Assembly (NCBI GenBank): GCA_002331625.1
Contig: DCZN01000136.1
Span: 2,210-36,684 of the forward strand
Length of the DNA: 34,475 nucleotides
Direction of reading: 5' to 3'
Source: Nitrospira sp. UBA2083
GTDB taxonomy: Bacteria; Nitrospirota; Nitrospiria; Nitrospirales; Nitrospiraceae
Shown here in pieces: positions 34,444 through 34,475 of this stretch (position 1 is its first letter; every line of letters begins with the position of its first letter). A model generated the notes under the pieces. The model did no database searches and was not told the origin of the DNA. It saw nothing but the letters and a program-made list of their open reading frames with translations. Position numbers and translations under genes: made by a program.

Positions 34444-34475
34444 CTAAAAATTAAAGGGGCTGATGTAGCTACGCC
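34444..34475 (-). CDS. C-terminal end of a probable outer-membrane beta-barrel protein (truncated by window)
   Basis: The minus strand from the window edge reads RSYISPFNF followed by TAG at 34446-34444. A C-terminal Phe with alternating aromatic residues is the typical BAM recognition signature of outer-membrane barrels. A terminator follows at the right distance. Only nine codons are visible, so the call rests on the C-terminal pattern and the terminator. Confidence 0.4.
   Translation of the reverse strand, partial: RSYISPFNF

Overview
The window reads as a chromosomal segment of a GC-rich Gram-negative bacterium. I infer a Nitrospira-like member of the Nitrospirota. The reasons are the gene set (bactofilin, BamD, a PBP1b-type synthase, a CcdA/TlpA redox pair, large cadherin-like surface proteins), the density of histidine kinases, and a style of intergenic repeat I associate with that genus. 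No rRNA, tRNA, CRISPR array or insertion sequence was seen.

Layout. 1-5.2 kb: the 3' end of a cadherin-repeat surface protein with a membrane tail, then two translationally coupled kinases. 5.3-9.0 kb: a PBP1b-type peptidoglycan synthase, a structured intergenic repeat, a bactofilin and a small secreted BamE-like protein. 9.0-10.9 kb: a DUF433/DUF5615 toxin-antitoxin pair (minus strand) and an AI-2E family permease. 10.9-15.5 kb (minus strand): a tight signalling operon of receiver protein, Rossmann-fold/kinase fusion, dCache-HAMP-PAS kinase and a periplasmic c-heme DUF3365 protein. 15.7-19.9 kb: BolA with a monothiol glutaredoxin, a lipoprotein cyclase/kynurenine-formamidase-like enzyme, DUF429, a decayed nucleotidyltransferase module and an indoleamine-2,3-dioxygenase-like heme enzyme. 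20.0-22.7 kb (minus): metK and ahcY (activated methyl cycle), with a hexamer-built foldback between them and a second copy of the structured repeat touching the ahcY stop. 23.0-25.4 kb: TlpA-like thioredoxin, CcdA, and BamD on the other strand. 25.5-30.9 kb: a FabH-type synthase, then a phosphate block (DUF47 PhoU-like regulator, PiT permease, and convergent phoR and phoB). 30.9-32.6 kb: an O-methyltransferase and an unrecognised small protein, bracketed by 40-bp direct repeats that each contain a promoter-like TTGACT-N17-TACGCT. 32.9-34.5 kb: two small secreted beta-rich proteins, a frameshifted CBS-domain pseudogene, a minus-strand terminator, and the last codons of a probable outer-membrane protein.

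Main points of interest: (1) the operon in which a Rossmann-fold (putative NAD(P)-sensing) histidine kinase is coupled to a periplasmic-sensor kinase, a stand-alone receiver and a heme protein; (2) the duplicated promoter-bearing repeat, which appears to make phoB leaderless; (3) two diverged copies of an imperfect-palindrome intergenic element; (4) co-location of IDO-like and formamidase-like genes. All calls come from reading the sequence. No similarity search was run.
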